Shown: positions 9,150-19,361, counted from the first letter of the stretch. The stretch: DNA of 64,000 bases from Roseburia hominis (GCF_021531695.1 NZ_JADYUI010000003.1:62001-126000), one strand, 5' to 3'. The notes: generated by a model from the letters alone, not told the origin. Numbers and translations: made by a program.

Positions 9150-9553
9150 GGCGATTACGAATCTGTGTATTGCCCGCAAAAAATCAAATAGCTATCTGTG
9201 CAAGTGGGGGTAATATTTTGGCAAAGCAGGCTTTTGAAAAAATATTAGTAATTCTTAAAATTTAATGCTTGCTTTTATTTCGTGTCTTCGCCTCGTTTCG
9301 ACAATCCAATGCCGCTGTCCGTCCAGGAAAGAATTTCTGGCGTACTTCCTAGCGTTCCTTAAAAGAATTCTTTCTCCGGACGAACAGAGGCATCGGATTG
9401 CTCAAACGTTAAGAAGACATGAATAATCGAAAAAGCAAGCATAAATTTTCTTAGAATTACAATATTTTTGACCAGCCTGCGAGACAAATATTACAACACT
9501 TGCACAAGTGAAATTTTAATCGTTGCGGGCATATAGGCAACTTTGCAATCGCC
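9150..9553. repeat. 404-bp imperfect palindrome in the gene-free stretch 9118-9570
   Basis: The stretch between the PLP-lyase gene and miaA has no convincing ORF. Nearly all of it is one large inverted repeat centred near 9350. Blocks in the left arm recur as reverse complements in the right arm in the same order: GGCGATT, TGCCCGCAA, TGTGCAAGTG, GTAATATTT, GCAGGCT, AAAATTTA, TGCTTGCTTTT, TGTCTTC, CAATCC, GAAAGAATT. Arms are not identical, with small gaps and substitutions, so this is an old or structurally constrained palindrome rather than a fresh duplication. As RNA it would fold into one long imperfect hairpin. No transposase or matching terminal duplication was seen. Confidence 0.8.
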
Positions 9554-9570
9554 AGTTTCACTATTTTACT

Positions 9571-10521
9571 TTATGAAATAATCTCTTTTTCCCGTAAAGT
9601 TTCCAATAAAAACGCAATCATTTTTTCGTTATCATACGAAAATTCATTTTTATTTACCCAGATGACATCCGGTTCTCTTTTAAACCAGGTAATCTGTCTT
9701 TTTGCAAAATGTCTGGTATCACGTTTTAAGATATAGACCGCTTCCTCATAAGAAAGCTCTCCATCTAAATAGCTTAAAATCTCTTTATATCCAAGTCCCT
9801 GCATGGATACCATATCTTTGGTGTAACCCATCTCCTTTAACCGTCTTACTTCAGAGACGAGTCCCTGCTCTAACATAAGATCAATTCGTTTATCAATTTT
9901 TTCATAAATCTTCTCACGCTCATCATTTAAGACAAAATAAGAAAAATTGTATGGAGACTGCTTTTGCTTTTCCATTTCATTATGTTCTGATATTTTTTCA
10001 CCGGACAGATGATAAAACTCCATAGCCCGGATTACACGCTTTCTGTTATTGGCATGAATTTCTATAGCTGCCTTCTCGTCCACTTTTTGAAGCATGTCAT
10101 GCAGATATTCATTTCCTTTTTCTTCTGCCAAAGCCTCTAATTCTTTACGATAAGTTTCATCGCACTCCTGCTTTGAAAAATCAATATCTTTTAAGAGCGC
10201 CTGAATATAAAAGCCGGTTCCTCCGACTAAAATCGGAATCTGTCCATTCGCATAAATTTCATCCAGATATTTCTTTGCATACTCTTTGAACTTTACGACA
10301 TGAAATTCTTCATCCGGCATAAACTCATCAATCAGATAATGCTTCACGCCCTGCATCTCTTCTTCTGTGATTTTTGCAGAACCGATATCCATATATTTGT
10401 ATACCTGAATGGAATCAGCCGATATTACGGCTCCGTTAATTTTTTTTGCCAATGCGATTGATAATTCGCTCTTTCCGACTGCCGTTGGTCCGGCAAGGAT
10501 TACTAAAGGTTTTTTCATCAT
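9571..10521 (-). CDS. miaA: tRNA dimethylallyltransferase
   Basis: Adds a dimethylallyl group to A37 of tRNAs reading UNN codons. The 316-residue product has P-loop GPTAVGKS near residue 10, DSIQVYKYMDIGSAKI with the tRNA-binding Asp, HYLIDEFMPDEEF, VGGTGFYIQALL, and the C-terminal QITWFKREP. Start is ATGATG at 10521/10518, five bases after the mutL stop; little Shine-Dalgarno sequence is seen, so translational coupling to mutL is likely. The longer upstream reading frame lies inside mutL and is rejected. The mutS-mutL-miaA order is conserved in many bacteria. Confidence 0.96.
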   Translation of the reverse strand: MMKKPLVILAGPTAVGKSELSIALAKKINGAVISADSIQVYKYMDIGSAKITEEEMQGVKHYLIDEFMPDEEFHVVKFKEYAKKYLDEIYANGQIPILVGGTGFYIQALLKDIDFSKQECDETYRKELEALAEEKGNEYLHDMLQKVDEKAAIEIHANNRKRVIRAMEFYHLSGEKISEHNEMEKQKQSPYNFSYFVLNDEREKIYEKIDKRIDLMLEQGLVSEVRRLKEMGYTKDMVSMQGLGYKEILSYLDGELSYEEAVYILKRDTRHFAKRQITWFKREPDVIWVNKNEFSYDNEKMIAFLLETLREKEIIS

Positions 10522-10525
10522 TTTT

Positions 10526-12487
10526 TCACACAATTCGCTTGAATTTTTTTTCAATTTCATATTTTGACATGGAAATAATGGTTGGTCTTCCATGCGGACA
10601 ATTGTACGGATTTTCTAATTTCATCAAATCATCAAACAATTGCTCCATTTCCTCTTTGGTAATACGCTGATTTCCTTTAATGGCAGCTTTGCAGGACATT
10701 GTTGCAATCTGATGCAAGACAATATCCGGCGTCATTTTTCCGCTTAATTTTTCGATATCTCCAAACATTTCAAGGAACAGCTGTTTTACATCAGCACCAT
10801 AAATATCTGCCGGCACAGCACATATAGCATACTCTTTTCCACCAAAATGTTCAATGGAATAGCCTAATTTTTCAAACTCACCCATGTATTTTTTAAGAAG
10901 CACTTCTTCCTGCATGGTGAAGGTGATTACGACCGGAGGACTTAACTGCTGGGAAGTAAATTCTTTTTGTTTTAACGATGCCATCGTTTTTTCATATAAT
11001 ACTTTTTCATGTGCCGCATGCTGGTCAATAATAAAAAGATTATCCTCAAATTCAATCAACCAATACGTATCAAAAAGCTGCCCGATAATTTTTCGTTTTG
11101 CCTTCGTGCTTTCCTCTAAGAACTGTGCACCGTAAGTCGTATCTTCCGCAAGCGTCATCTGGTGTGTTTCGGATGTTAGAATTGGAACTTCTTTTATTTC
11201 CTTTTCCAATGTTGTTTTTGACTCTTCTGCTGTATATTTTTTCGTATCCGGCATATCAGAGTTTTTTTCATATTTCGTTTGCTCCTTTAAGGAATTTTTC
11301 AAATCATTTTGAAGAATTTCCGCTTTTCCTTCGGTACGGTTGCCTGCAAAATCTCTTTTTCGTACCGATGGCATGGAAGTTTCTGCTTTTCTTTCTGTCA
11401 CTTCAGCAAAACGCTTTTTTTCGAATGGCTCAGGTGCAGCTTTTAACATCTCTGGCTTTTCTACTTTTTCTTCCGTTACCGGAACTTTGGGAATCAGATC
11501 TTTATGATAAAGTACTTTTTCCAGGGAAGCTTTTAAGGCGTCGTAAATCTGCTGCTCCTTCTGGAAACGAAGTTCCATTTTCGTCGGATGAACATTGACA
11601 TCAAAAAGCTCTCCATCCATTTCAAAATAAAGTACCGTAAATGGGTACTGATGCAGCATTAAAAAGTTTTTATAAGCGTCTTCGATTCCCTTTAAAATTA
11701 TTTTACTTTTAATATAGCGTCCGTTGATAAAATAACTTTCGAAATTGCGGTTTCCTCTTGTAATAACCGGCTTTCCGATAAAACCGGAAACTTTAAAAAA
11801 TTCATTTTCTTCCGTTACCGGAAGAAGTGCGCCTGCAATATCTCTTCCATAAATATGATAAATGATTTCTTTTTCATTACCATTTCCGGAAGTCTGAAGC
11901 TTTGTCTGACCATTTGCAATAAATTTAAAGGCAACATCCGGATGCGATAATGCCATGCGTTCCATCAAGTCACTGATATAGCCGCCTTCTGTCGTTGCCG
12001 TTTTTAAAAATTTTCTTCTTGCCGGAGTATTATAAAAAAGATTGTGAACCAAAAAAGTTGTTCCATCCGGTGCTCCGATTTCTTCCATTGATTTTTCTTT
12101 TGAGCCTTCAATCAGATAACGGACTCCCAAGAGAGACTCTTTGGTTTTGGTAATTAATTCCACCTGGGAAACAGCGGCAATACTCGAAAGTGCTTCCCCG
12201 CGAAACCCGAGCGAAGAAACCGAAAGTAAATCTTCCACGGATTTTATTTTACTCGTAGAGTGACGCAAAAAAGCAAGCGGAACCTGTTCTTTTTCGATGC
12301 CGCATCCATTATCGGTGATGCGGATAAATGAAATGCCGCCTTCTTTTATTTCAACAGTAATTGCAGTTGCCTTAGCGTCAATTGCGTTTTCTACTAATTC
12401 TTTTACCACAGAAGAAGGACGTTCAATCACCTCTCCTGCTGCGATTTTATCAATGGTTTCCTGACCTAGTAATGCAATATTTGGCAT
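10526..12487 (-). CDS. mutL: DNA mismatch repair endonuclease MutL
   Basis: Protein of 653 residues. The N-terminal GHKL ATPase has ENAIDAKAT, DNGCGI, STSKI and LGFRGEAL. After a low-complexity, Glu/Lys-rich linker (about 340-450) the C-terminal dimerisation domain has the endonuclease metal motif DQHAAHEKVLYE, plus CKAAIKGNQRIT and CPHGRPT. It is therefore the nicking type expected in organisms lacking MutH. AAGGAG precedes the start at 12487. It directly follows mutS, nine bases apart, and is followed by miaA. Confidence 0.97.
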   Translation of the reverse strand: MPNIALLGQETIDKIAAGEVIERPSSVVKELVENAIDAKATAITVEIKEGGISFIRITDNGCGIEKEQVPLAFLRHSTSKIKSVEDLLSVSSLGFRGEALSSIAAVSQVELITKTKESLLGVRYLIEGSKEKSMEEIGAPDGTTFLVHNLFYNTPARRKFLKTATTEGGYISDLMERMALSHPDVAFKFIANGQTKLQTSGNGNEKEIIYHIYGRDIAGALLPVTEENEFFKVSGFIGKPVITRGNRNFESYFINGRYIKSKIILKGIEDAYKNFLMLHQYPFTVLYFEMDGELFDVNVHPTKMELRFQKEQQIYDALKASLEKVLYHKDLIPKVPVTEEKVEKPEMLKAAPEPFEKKRFAEVTERKAETSMPSVRKRDFAGNRTEGKAEILQNDLKNSLKEQTKYEKNSDMPDTKKYTAEESKTTLEKEIKEVPILTSETHQMTLAEDTTYGAQFLEESTKAKRKIIGQLFDTYWLIEFEDNLFIIDQHAAHEKVLYEKTMASLKQKEFTSQQLSPPVVITFTMQEEVLLKKYMGEFEKLGYSIEHFGGKEYAICAVPADIYGADVKQLFLEMFGDIEKLSGKMTPDIVLHQIATMSCKAAIKGNQRITKEEMEQLFDDLMKLENPYNCPHGRPTIISMSKYEIEKKFKRIV

Positions 12488-12496
12488 ATGTTCTCC

Positions 12497-15142
12497 TTAC
12501 CAGCGGTTTTTAATTTTGTGCTGCAATTCATACAATTTATTCAAAGCATCAATCGGGGTTAAATTTCCAAGATCCAATTCTTTTAATTCATTTAAAATAT
12601 CATCATCTTTTACGGTGTCAAATAAGGAAATCTGTTCTAAATCCACTTCATCTAATTTTGCTTTTTTCTTCTTTGAGGCATTGGAATCCACGGAAATGTT
12701 TTTTGCAATATCACTGATATCATTTGCGCTTAATTCTTCCACAATCTGTTTTGCCCGTTCGATGACAGAATCCGGAACGCCCGCTAATTTTGCAACCTGA
12801 ATTCCGTAACTCTTGTCTGCTCCACCCTGTACAATCTTGCGGAGAAATACAATATCATCTCCATTTTCTTTTACTGCGATACAATAATTATGTACATTGT
12901 CAAGCTTTCCTTCTAATTCCGTAAGTTCATGGTAATGGGTTGCAAATAAGGTTTTAGCACCTAATAATTTGGGATTACTGATATGTTCTACCACTGCCCA
13001 CGCAATGCTTAATCCGTCAAAAGTACTGGTTCCGCGCCCGATTTCATCCAGGACAAGAAGACTGTTTGAAGTTGCATTTCGCAAAATATTGGCAACTTCC
13101 GTCATCTCTACCATAAAAGTACTCTGACCGGAAGCCAAATCATCCGAAGCACCGACTCTGGTAAAAATTCGGTCTACAATCCCGATTTTTGCTGACTTTG
13201 CCGGAACAAAACTTCCAATCTGCGCCATCAGAACGATGAGTGCAGTCTGTCTCATATAGGTTGATTTTCCTGCCATGTTTGGTCCTGTAATAATGGCAAT
13301 CCTGTTTTTTCCATTATCAAGGTGGGTATCATTTGCGATAAACATATCATTATTTATCATTTTTTCTACAACCGGATGTCTGCCGTCTTTGATATCGATT
13401 ACGCCGTTTTCATTTAATTTCGGCCTGCAGTAATTGTTCTGCTCTGCAACAACAGCAAGAGAAGCAAACACATCAAGATTTGCAACTGCTTTTGCTGTTT
13501 TTTGAATTCTTAATACTTCAGCTGCAATTTTATCTCTTACTTCACGGAACAACTCATATTCCAACTGGGTCAGACGGTCCTCTGCCCCCAAAATGGTATC
13601 TTCCATTTCTTTTAATTCCGGTGTGATATAGCGCTCTGCAGTCGTAAGTGTCTGCTTTCTCATATAATAATCCGGAACTAAATCCTTATAGGAATTGGAA
13701 ACCTCAAGATAATAACCAAATACTTTGTTATATTTTATCTTCAAATTTTTAATTCCTGTCTTTTCCCGTTCTTTTGCTTCTAACGTCGCAAGCCACGTTT
13801 TTCCTTCTGTTTTTGCTTTACGTAAATGGTCTACTTCTTCATTATATCCGTCTTTTAAAATTCCGCCTTCACGAATCGTAAGCGGCGGTTCCTCGTCAAT
13901 TGCCTCGTCAATTAGCGTATAAATATCTTCTAACGTGTCTAATTCTTCTCTCAAAGAACTTAATTTTTCTCCTTTAAAATCAGAAAGCAGCTCTTTAATT
14001 GGCGGCAGCATATGAATAGAATTTTTAAATGAAATCAAATCTCTTGGACTTGCAGTCTGATAGGCCACACGCGTAATAAGACGCTCTAAATCATAAATCG
14101 GATTTAAGTATTCTCTTAATTCTTCTCTTGTAATGACATTCTGATTTAGTTCTTCAATTGCATCATAACGGGCTTCAATCTCTTTTTTTTCAATCAAAGG
14201 CTGTTCCACAAAGGAACGAAGCATTCTGGCGCCCATTGCCGTCTTCGTTTTATCTAAAACCCAGAGTAAAGAACCACGTTTTTGCTTCTCACGCAAAGTT
14301 TCTACCAGCTCTAAATTTCTTCTGGTCGAGCTGTCAATAATCATATATTTTCCGGTTGAATATGGCTTTATTTTTGTCATATTCGAAAGAGAATTTTTTT
14401 GTGTTTCATACAGATAGCGAAGTAATGCGCCGGAAGCAATCACACCACAGGCATAATCGTGAAGTCCGAGACCTTCTAACGATGCAACATGGAAATGGGA
14501 AAGCAATGTCTCTTTTGCCTGATCATCTGAAAAATACCAGGATTCCAACGCAGAAATCGAGATACCAAGCCGATTTTTCATATCGGAAATATCCACACCA
14601 CTCATATAGAATGGCTCATTACAGATAATTTCAGACGGTGCAAAACGTGTAACTTCATCCATCATCTTTCGTTCCGAATCCACTTCCGTCACATAATAAT
14701 CACCTGTTGTAATATCTGCCGTAGAAACACCATATTTATCCGCAAGATAAACAATACACATAATATAATTGTTTTTTGTCTCGTCCAATGCCTGCGCATC
14801 AATATTCGTACCCGGTGTTACGATTCTTGTAACTTCTCTTTTTACCATTCCTTTTGCAAGCTTCGGGTCTTCGACCTGCTCACAGATTGCGACCTTATAA
14901 CCTCTTGCCACCAGGCGGTTCAAATAGCTGTCTACCGCATGATAAGGAACACCGCACATCGGCGCACGTTCCTCTAAGCCACAGCTTTTTCCCGTCAGGG
15001 TAAGTTCTAATTCTTTGGAAACCGTTATGGCATCCTCAAAAAACATTTCATAGAAATCACCTAAACGGTAAAATAAAATGCAATCTTTATTTTCTTCTTT
15101 TGTTTTTAAGTAATGCTGCATCATTGGTGTCAATTCTGCCAC
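12497..15142 (-). CDS. mutS: DNA mismatch repair protein MutS
   Basis: Mismatch-recognition ATPase of 881 residues. The N-terminal mismatch-binding Phe-x-Glu lies in GDFYEMFFEDA (about residues 28-38). The C-terminal ATPase has Walker A GPNMAGKST, Walker B LLVLDEIGRGTSTFDG and ATHYHELTEL. Length and domain order are standard for MutS1, so this is not the MutS2 paralog. Start is GTG at 15142 with GGAAG upstream. It is first of mutS-mutL-miaA. Confidence 0.97.
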   Translation of the reverse strand: MAELTPMMQHYLKTKEENKDCILFYRLGDFYEMFFEDAITVSKELELTLTGKSCGLEERAPMCGVPYHAVDSYLNRLVARGYKVAICEQVEDPKLAKGMVKREVTRIVTPGTNIDAQALDETKNNYIMCIVYLADKYGVSTADITTGDYYVTEVDSERKMMDEVTRFAPSEIICNEPFYMSGVDISDMKNRLGISISALESWYFSDDQAKETLLSHFHVASLEGLGLHDYACGVIASGALLRYLYETQKNSLSNMTKIKPYSTGKYMIIDSSTRRNLELVETLREKQKRGSLLWVLDKTKTAMGARMLRSFVEQPLIEKKEIEARYDAIEELNQNVITREELREYLNPIYDLERLITRVAYQTASPRDLISFKNSIHMLPPIKELLSDFKGEKLSSLREELDTLEDIYTLIDEAIDEEPPLTIREGGILKDGYNEEVDHLRKAKTEGKTWLATLEAKEREKTGIKNLKIKYNKVFGYYLEVSNSYKDLVPDYYMRKQTLTTAERYITPELKEMEDTILGAEDRLTQLEYELFREVRDKIAAEVLRIQKTAKAVANLDVFASLAVVAEQNNYCRPKLNENGVIDIKDGRHPVVEKMINNDMFIANDTHLDNGKNRIAIITGPNMAGKSTYMRQTALIVLMAQIGSFVPAKSAKIGIVDRIFTRVGASDDLASGQSTFMVEMTEVANILRNATSNSLLVLDEIGRGTSTFDGLSIAWAVVEHISNPKLLGAKTLFATHYHELTELEGKLDNVHNYCIAVKENGDDIVFLRKIVQGGADKSYGIQVAKLAGVPDSVIERAKQIVEELSANDISDIAKNISVDSNASKKKKAKLDEVDLEQISLFDTVKDDDILNELKELDLGNLTPIDALNKLYELQHKIKNRW

Positions 15143-15181
15143 TTTTCTTACTTCCTTCCATCTGATATTGTAAGTATTTTT

Positions 15182-16777
15182 CTAAAACGCAGGATAATAT
15201 TTCTCTCTTACTGCTTCTGCTATCTTCATGCCATCCATCGCTGCCGACATAATTCCACCGGCATATCCGGCTCCCTCACCACAGGGATAAATTCCCTTGA
15301 TATTACTTTCAAATAATTCATCTCTGGTAATGCGTACCGGTGAAGATGTCCTGCTTTCGATTCCGGATAAAATTGCATCCTCTCTGTTAAACCCTGACAT
15401 TTTTTTACCAAAACTATCCATTCCTTCTAAAAATGCCTGTTCCATACCGGAACTTAATAGTCCACGTAAGTTTGTAAAAGCTGTTTTCCCTTTCACGCAG
15501 CTTTCAAATTCGCCATATTCTTTCGTTTTTCTGTTTTCTTTGTAATCAAGAAATAATTGCTGCGGTATTTTTCCATCACAAAGCGCATAAGCTTTTTCTT
15601 CTAATTTTCTTTGAAATACCACTCCGGCTAACGCATCTTTACTTTCAAAATCATCCGGTGTCACAGAAACAATAATGGCACTGTTCGCATTGTTACTGTC
15701 ACGTTTATAATAGCTCATTCCGTTTATGGCAAGCCTGTTTTCTTCGGAAGATGCATTTACGACAAAACCACCCGGGCACATACAAAAAGAATAAACTCCT
15801 CTCCCGGTGGAAGTCTGTGCCGTTATTTTATACGGAGCAACCGGAAGATATTTCATGTCTGCACCTTTATATTGCAATTTGTTAATCATTGCCTGTGGAT
15901 GCTCAACACGAAATCCAACGGCAAAAGCTTTCGCTTCCATCGTAAGCTTTTTTTCTTTTAGCATGGCAAAGGTGTCTCTCGCACTGTGACCTATGGCAAG
16001 AATCAAAAGATCGGTTTTTACTTTTTTGGTATGATTTATTTCAATTGCTTCTATTTTTTCATCTTTCACGAAAATATCAGTAATTTCCGAAGAAAAATAA
16101 ATTTCTCCGCCAAGTCTTAGAATCTCTTTTCTTAAATTTGCAACAACATCAACCAGAACATCGGTTCCGATATGTGGTTTGTTTTCATATAAGATTTCCG
16201 TTGGGGCTCCCGCACTTGTAAAGATCTGAAGCACCTTATGATTTCTGCCTTTCACATCCTTTACAAGCGTATTTAATTTTCCATCTGAAAAGGCTCCCGC
16301 GCCGCCTTCCCCGAACTGCACATTCGATTTCGGATTAAGAATACCGGTTTCCCAAAAATGCAAAACATCTTCGGTTCGTTCTTCTACGCACTTACCGCGC
16401 TCAAAAACAATGGGCCGGTATCCATGTAATGCGAGCATATAAGCAGAAAAAATACCTGCCGGACCAAAACCTGCGACTACCGGTCTGTTTTTTAATGGTT
16501 CGTCTCCGGCTTTTGGAAATTCATAACCATTCTCTGAAACAGGAGAAACCTGCACACCTTTTATTTTTTGTAAAAATTTATCTTCTTTTTGCTTTAATTT
16601 CACATCCACAGCGTAAACATATTTGATCTCGCCCTTTTTTCTGGCATCAATCGATTGTTTTACGATATGAAATTCCACAAAATCTGTTTCGCTAAGGTGC
16701 AGCATTTTTGCACACTTCTTTTTCACATCTTCCGTGGTATGTTTAAGCGGCACCTTCACCTGCTGAACTCGTATCAT
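15182..16777 (-). CDS. FAD-dependent dehydrogenase of the COG2509 type
   Basis: Flavoprotein of 531 residues. The N-terminal ~90 residues form a small alpha/beta domain (VKVPLKHTTEDVKKKCAKML). A dinucleotide-binding motif follows: PVVAGFGPAGIFSAYMLALH. The C-terminal FAD-contact segment is GIYPCGEGAGYAGGIMSAAM. These match the widespread 'uncharacterised FAD-dependent dehydrogenase' family, whose substrate is unknown. Start follows AAGGAAA. The 38-base gap from the upstream flavoprotein gene and 39 bases to mutS suggest a shared transcript with the repair genes. Confidence 0.88.
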   Translation of the reverse strand: MIRVQQVKVPLKHTTEDVKKKCAKMLHLSETDFVEFHIVKQSIDARKKGEIKYVYAVDVKLKQKEDKFLQKIKGVQVSPVSENGYEFPKAGDEPLKNRPVVAGFGPAGIFSAYMLALHGYRPIVFERGKCVEERTEDVLHFWETGILNPKSNVQFGEGGAGAFSDGKLNTLVKDVKGRNHKVLQIFTSAGAPTEILYENKPHIGTDVLVDVVANLRKEILRLGGEIYFSSEITDIFVKDEKIEAIEINHTKKVKTDLLILAIGHSARDTFAMLKEKKLTMEAKAFAVGFRVEHPQAMINKLQYKGADMKYLPVAPYKITAQTSTGRGVYSFCMCPGGFVVNASSEENRLAINGMSYYKRDSNNANSAIIVSVTPDDFESKDALAGVVFQRKLEEKAYALCDGKIPQQLFLDYKENRKTKEYGEFESCVKGKTAFTNLRGLLSSGMEQAFLEGMDSFGKKMSGFNREDAILSGIESRTSSPVRITRDELFESNIKGIYPCGEGAGYAGGIMSAAMDGMKIAEAVREKYYPAF

Positions 16778-16815
16778 AAGATTTCCTTTCTTCCTGTAAA
16801 GCGGATATTCCCTAC

Positions 16816-18075
16816 TTACTTATAAACCGTTCCATTTATAATCTGCTTTTTTGCGGCAGCACATCCGGCCACGTAACCGCTGGACCATGCCCACTGTAAA
16901 TTATAACCGCCACACATGCCATCGATATCAACCATCTCACCTGCAAAATAAAGTCCCGGTATCAGTGTGGATTCTAAGGTCTCGTTCTTAAGTTCGTCTG
17001 TTCTTATTCCACCCGCTGTAACCTGCGCCATATCAAATGATTTGGTCTTTTCTATCATTAGTGTAAACTGTTTGATTTGTTTGCACAATAAATGCAATTC
17101 TTTTTCACTCACACGCTTTGCCGGAAATTCTTCTTTTAGAGCACATTTCTTTAATAAAACCGAAATTAATTTTTCCGGAAAAAGTCCAATCAATGCTTCC
17201 TGCATTGTTTTTCCTGTTCCATAAGAAAAAAAGCGTTGCTTTAAAAGAAGAAACACTTCTTCCTTAGACTGACGTGGTAAGAAATCCAAAAAAGCAGTAA
17301 CTTTTTCTCCCCGTTCTAATGCTTTTGCAGCAAAACGACTGACCTGAAATGTCGGAATGCCGGATATTCCATAATCCGTAAGCTGTACTTCTCCGGTATC
17401 TTCGGAAAGAAGCTCTTTTTTTGCATAAATCTTTAGATTGGCTTCAATGCGAATGCCTGTCCATTCTTTCAGGCAGGGTTCTTTTGCCACAAGCTGAACC
17501 AATGCCGGAACAGGATTTATCAGATGATGTCCTAACTTTTTCGCATAAAGGAAACCGCTCCCGTCACTTCCTGTCTTTTTGGCAGAATAACCTCCGGTTG
17601 CCAGAATACAGGTTGTTCCATAAAAATTTCCGGTCTTTGTTTCAAAACAAAATCCGTTTTTTTCTCTTTGAATCGAACGAATTCCTACTTCATAACGAAT
17701 TTCTACCCGAAGCCGTTTCAATTCCATAAGAAGTACCTTTAAAACGGATGCTGCCTGTTCGCTTGCCGGATAATAATAACCATTTCTTTCTTTCGGATAA
17801 ATACCAAGTTCTTCAAAAAACGCAATTGTTTCTTTAAAACCGAATTGTTTTAAGACAGGCAAGACAAAGGCAGGGTTCTCTCCTCTGTAATAAGAGAGTC
17901 CCTGCTTTTCATTGGTATAATTACATTTTCCATTGCCGGTCGCCAAAATCTTTTTCCCGGCACGATCCATATGCTCTAATACTAAAACATATGCTCCATT
18001 TCTTGCAGCGGTGATTGCTGCCATCATGCCGGAGGCTCCGGCACCAACAACTACCACATCATATCTCTGTCTCAT
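16816..18075 (-). CDS. HI0933-family NAD(P)/FAD-dependent oxidoreductase
   Basis: Flavoprotein of about 419 residues. The N-terminus has the Rossmann motif VVVVGAGASGMMAAITAARNG; the family signature GKKILATGNGKCNYTN follows, and the C-terminal FAD segment is YFAGEMVDIDGMCGGYN. Members include BaiN/RdsA-like flavoproteins; the substrate here is unknown. Three in-frame ATGs exist (18096, 18087, 18075). The last gives the family-typical N-terminus, but the ribosome site is weak for all three. The start lies inside the 3' end of the upstream membrane protein gene (17-base overlap), so coupled translation is likely. Confidence 0.87.
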   Translation of the reverse strand: MRQRYDVVVVGAGASGMMAAITAARNGAYVLVLEHMDRAGKKILATGNGKCNYTNEKQGLSYYRGENPAFVLPVLKQFGFKETIAFFEELGIYPKERNGYYYPASEQAASVLKVLLMELKRLRVEIRYEVGIRSIQREKNGFCFETKTGNFYGTTCILATGGYSAKKTGSDGSGFLYAKKLGHHLINPVPALVQLVAKEPCLKEWTGIRIEANLKIYAKKELLSEDTGEVQLTDYGISGIPTFQVSRFAAKALERGEKVTAFLDFLPRQSKEEVFLLLKQRFFSYGTGKTMQEALIGLFPEKLISVLLKKCALKEEFPAKRVSEKELHLLCKQIKQFTLMIEKTKSFDMAQVTAGGIRTDELKNETLESTLIPGLYFAGEMVDIDGMCGGYNLQWAWSSGYVAGCAAAKKQIINGTVYK

Positions 18076-18826
18076 CTTTTCTGTCATCTTCCTCATTTAT
18101 TTCAGACTGCACCTCATCTGCCCCCAAAGAATCTTCCGGTAATTCTTCCATCTCATTTTCCTCATGATGTGGTTCTGCTTCCATCCGTCTTGCCAAAGCA
18201 AACATTTCTTCCTGTTCTTTCTTTCTCTTTTCACTTAACTTATGATATTTTTTCAGACGCAAAGACAGATATGCCGTACTTAAAAGGCTGATTACTCCAT
18301 CTACAATCAACATAATATATGTAAAATATGTATGATATGTATCTTGCTGAAACGGATTAATAATCACAACAACTGCACACACGGAAATAATAGCGGAAAC
18401 AATCAGTAAAAAGAGCCATGTATGGTCATTTAGTGCTTTTAAATCCAAAGCATATTGTAATTCAATGATTCCTACAACCAAAAGCCAGATCCCAAGTCCT
18501 AAAAAAAAGAAAGAGGATACCTGATCCACCCGCACCAGCGCGCAGGCTCCTAAAGTCACAAGTAATGCCCCATAGGAAAGACCATATTGATTAATATTTT
18601 TATAGGACTCCATCATGAGATAACGGATGATCATTCCGATACCGTAAATCATAAGAAGTGCAATAAAAATATAGCAAAGCGTTTTTAATTCAATTTGTTT
18701 TACAAATAGCATAACAACACCAAGCAGAATATTGATAACTGACATGGCAAGTAACAAAAAGGTTCCGTAAGAACCGTCCTTTTCTATTTTTGTTTCTTTT
18801 ACTTTTTCTTCTTTCGTTTTCTTCAT
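18059..18826 (-). CDS. DUF308/HdeD-like six-TM membrane protein
   Basis: Product of 255 residues with about six hydrophobic segments between residues 20 and 190, for example TFLLLAMSVINILLGVVMLFV and FLGLGIWLLVVGIIELQYAL, in the paired-helix pattern of DUF308/HdeD proteins. The last ~65 residues are cytosolic, strongly acidic and Glu-rich. Function is unknown. The ATG at 18826 follows GGGAGG by 7 bases; a TTG five codons upstream lies inside that ribosome site and is rejected. The 3' end overlaps the downstream flavoprotein gene. Confidence 0.75.
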   Translation of the reverse strand: MKKTKEEKVKETKIEKDGSYGTFLLLAMSVINILLGVVMLFVKQIELKTLCYIFIALLMIYGIGMIIRYLMMESYKNINQYGLSYGALLVTLGACALVRVDQVSSFFFLGLGIWLLVVGIIELQYALDLKALNDHTWLFLLIVSAIISVCAVVVIINPFQQDTYHTYFTYIMLIVDGVISLLSTAYLSLRLKKYHKLSEKRKKEQEEMFALARRMEAEPHHEENEMEELPEDSLGADEVQSEINEEDDRKDETEI

Positions 18827-18896
18827 ATCAAATCCTCCCAATTTCCTCTAAATTGTAACATAACAGGAAAGAACAATCAACTGGAAGTATCACAGC

Positions 18897-19307
18897 TTAA
18901 CTCGAATAATTTTCCAGAAAATCATACAACTCTTCACTGGTTTCAAAGGTTTTTCCGGCTTTTATTTCTTTTTGTAATCGTATGCTAAGCTCATCAAAGC
19001 GAATATCGGTATCCATGTATTTTGTCTTTTTGTCTGCATAATAAACAGACAAATAATCATCTTCTTCTATTACCACATATTCATACGCTTTTTGTATGTT
19101 ACTGCTTGCAATGGAAGTTTCTGTGGTTTCTTCCACCGATTCCGTCGTATCCTGTGATAAAATATTTTCCTGTTCTTCTTTATTTTCCATTTCAAGTGTA
19201 AGCTCCGGATAATTTCCGGTTATTTTATGGTAGCCCAAATAATAGCTGCCGATTCCGAGTGCCGTTCCAAAAAGAAAAAGCAGGCGGATACAATTGACTT
19301 TTTTCAT
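18897..19307 (-). CDS. Membrane-anchored hypothetical protein, possible BofC-C-like domain
   Basis: Product of 136 residues. An N-terminal hydrophobic segment (about 8-26) is followed by a Glu/Thr-rich linker and a C-terminal domain of about 60 residues (YVVIEEDDYLSVYYADKKTK to DFLENYSS). The pattern of a short strand-turn-strand, 'T-D-I' and a terminal L-x-x-Y-S-S recalls small BofC C-terminal-like domains found in clostridial membrane proteins, but this is only a resemblance. Topology suggests an extracytoplasmic C-terminus. It lies between the flippase gene and the DUF308 gene on the same strand. Confidence 0.6.
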   Translation of the reverse strand: MKKVNCIRLLFLFGTALGIGSYYLGYHKITGNYPELTLEMENKEEQENILSQDTTESVEETTETSIASSNIQKAYEYVVIEEDDYLSVYYADKKTKYMDTDIRFDELSIRLQKEIKAGKTFETSEELYDFLENYSS

Positions 19308-19361
19308 CTATCATCACCCAGTCAAAGTATCTGCCTGTTTTTCCCAAATTATTCAAAAAAT

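Noticed and set aside
9118-9570. CRISPR array or tandem repeat
   Set aside because: There is one large inverted repeat with no regularly spaced direct repeats, and no cas genes anywhere in the window.
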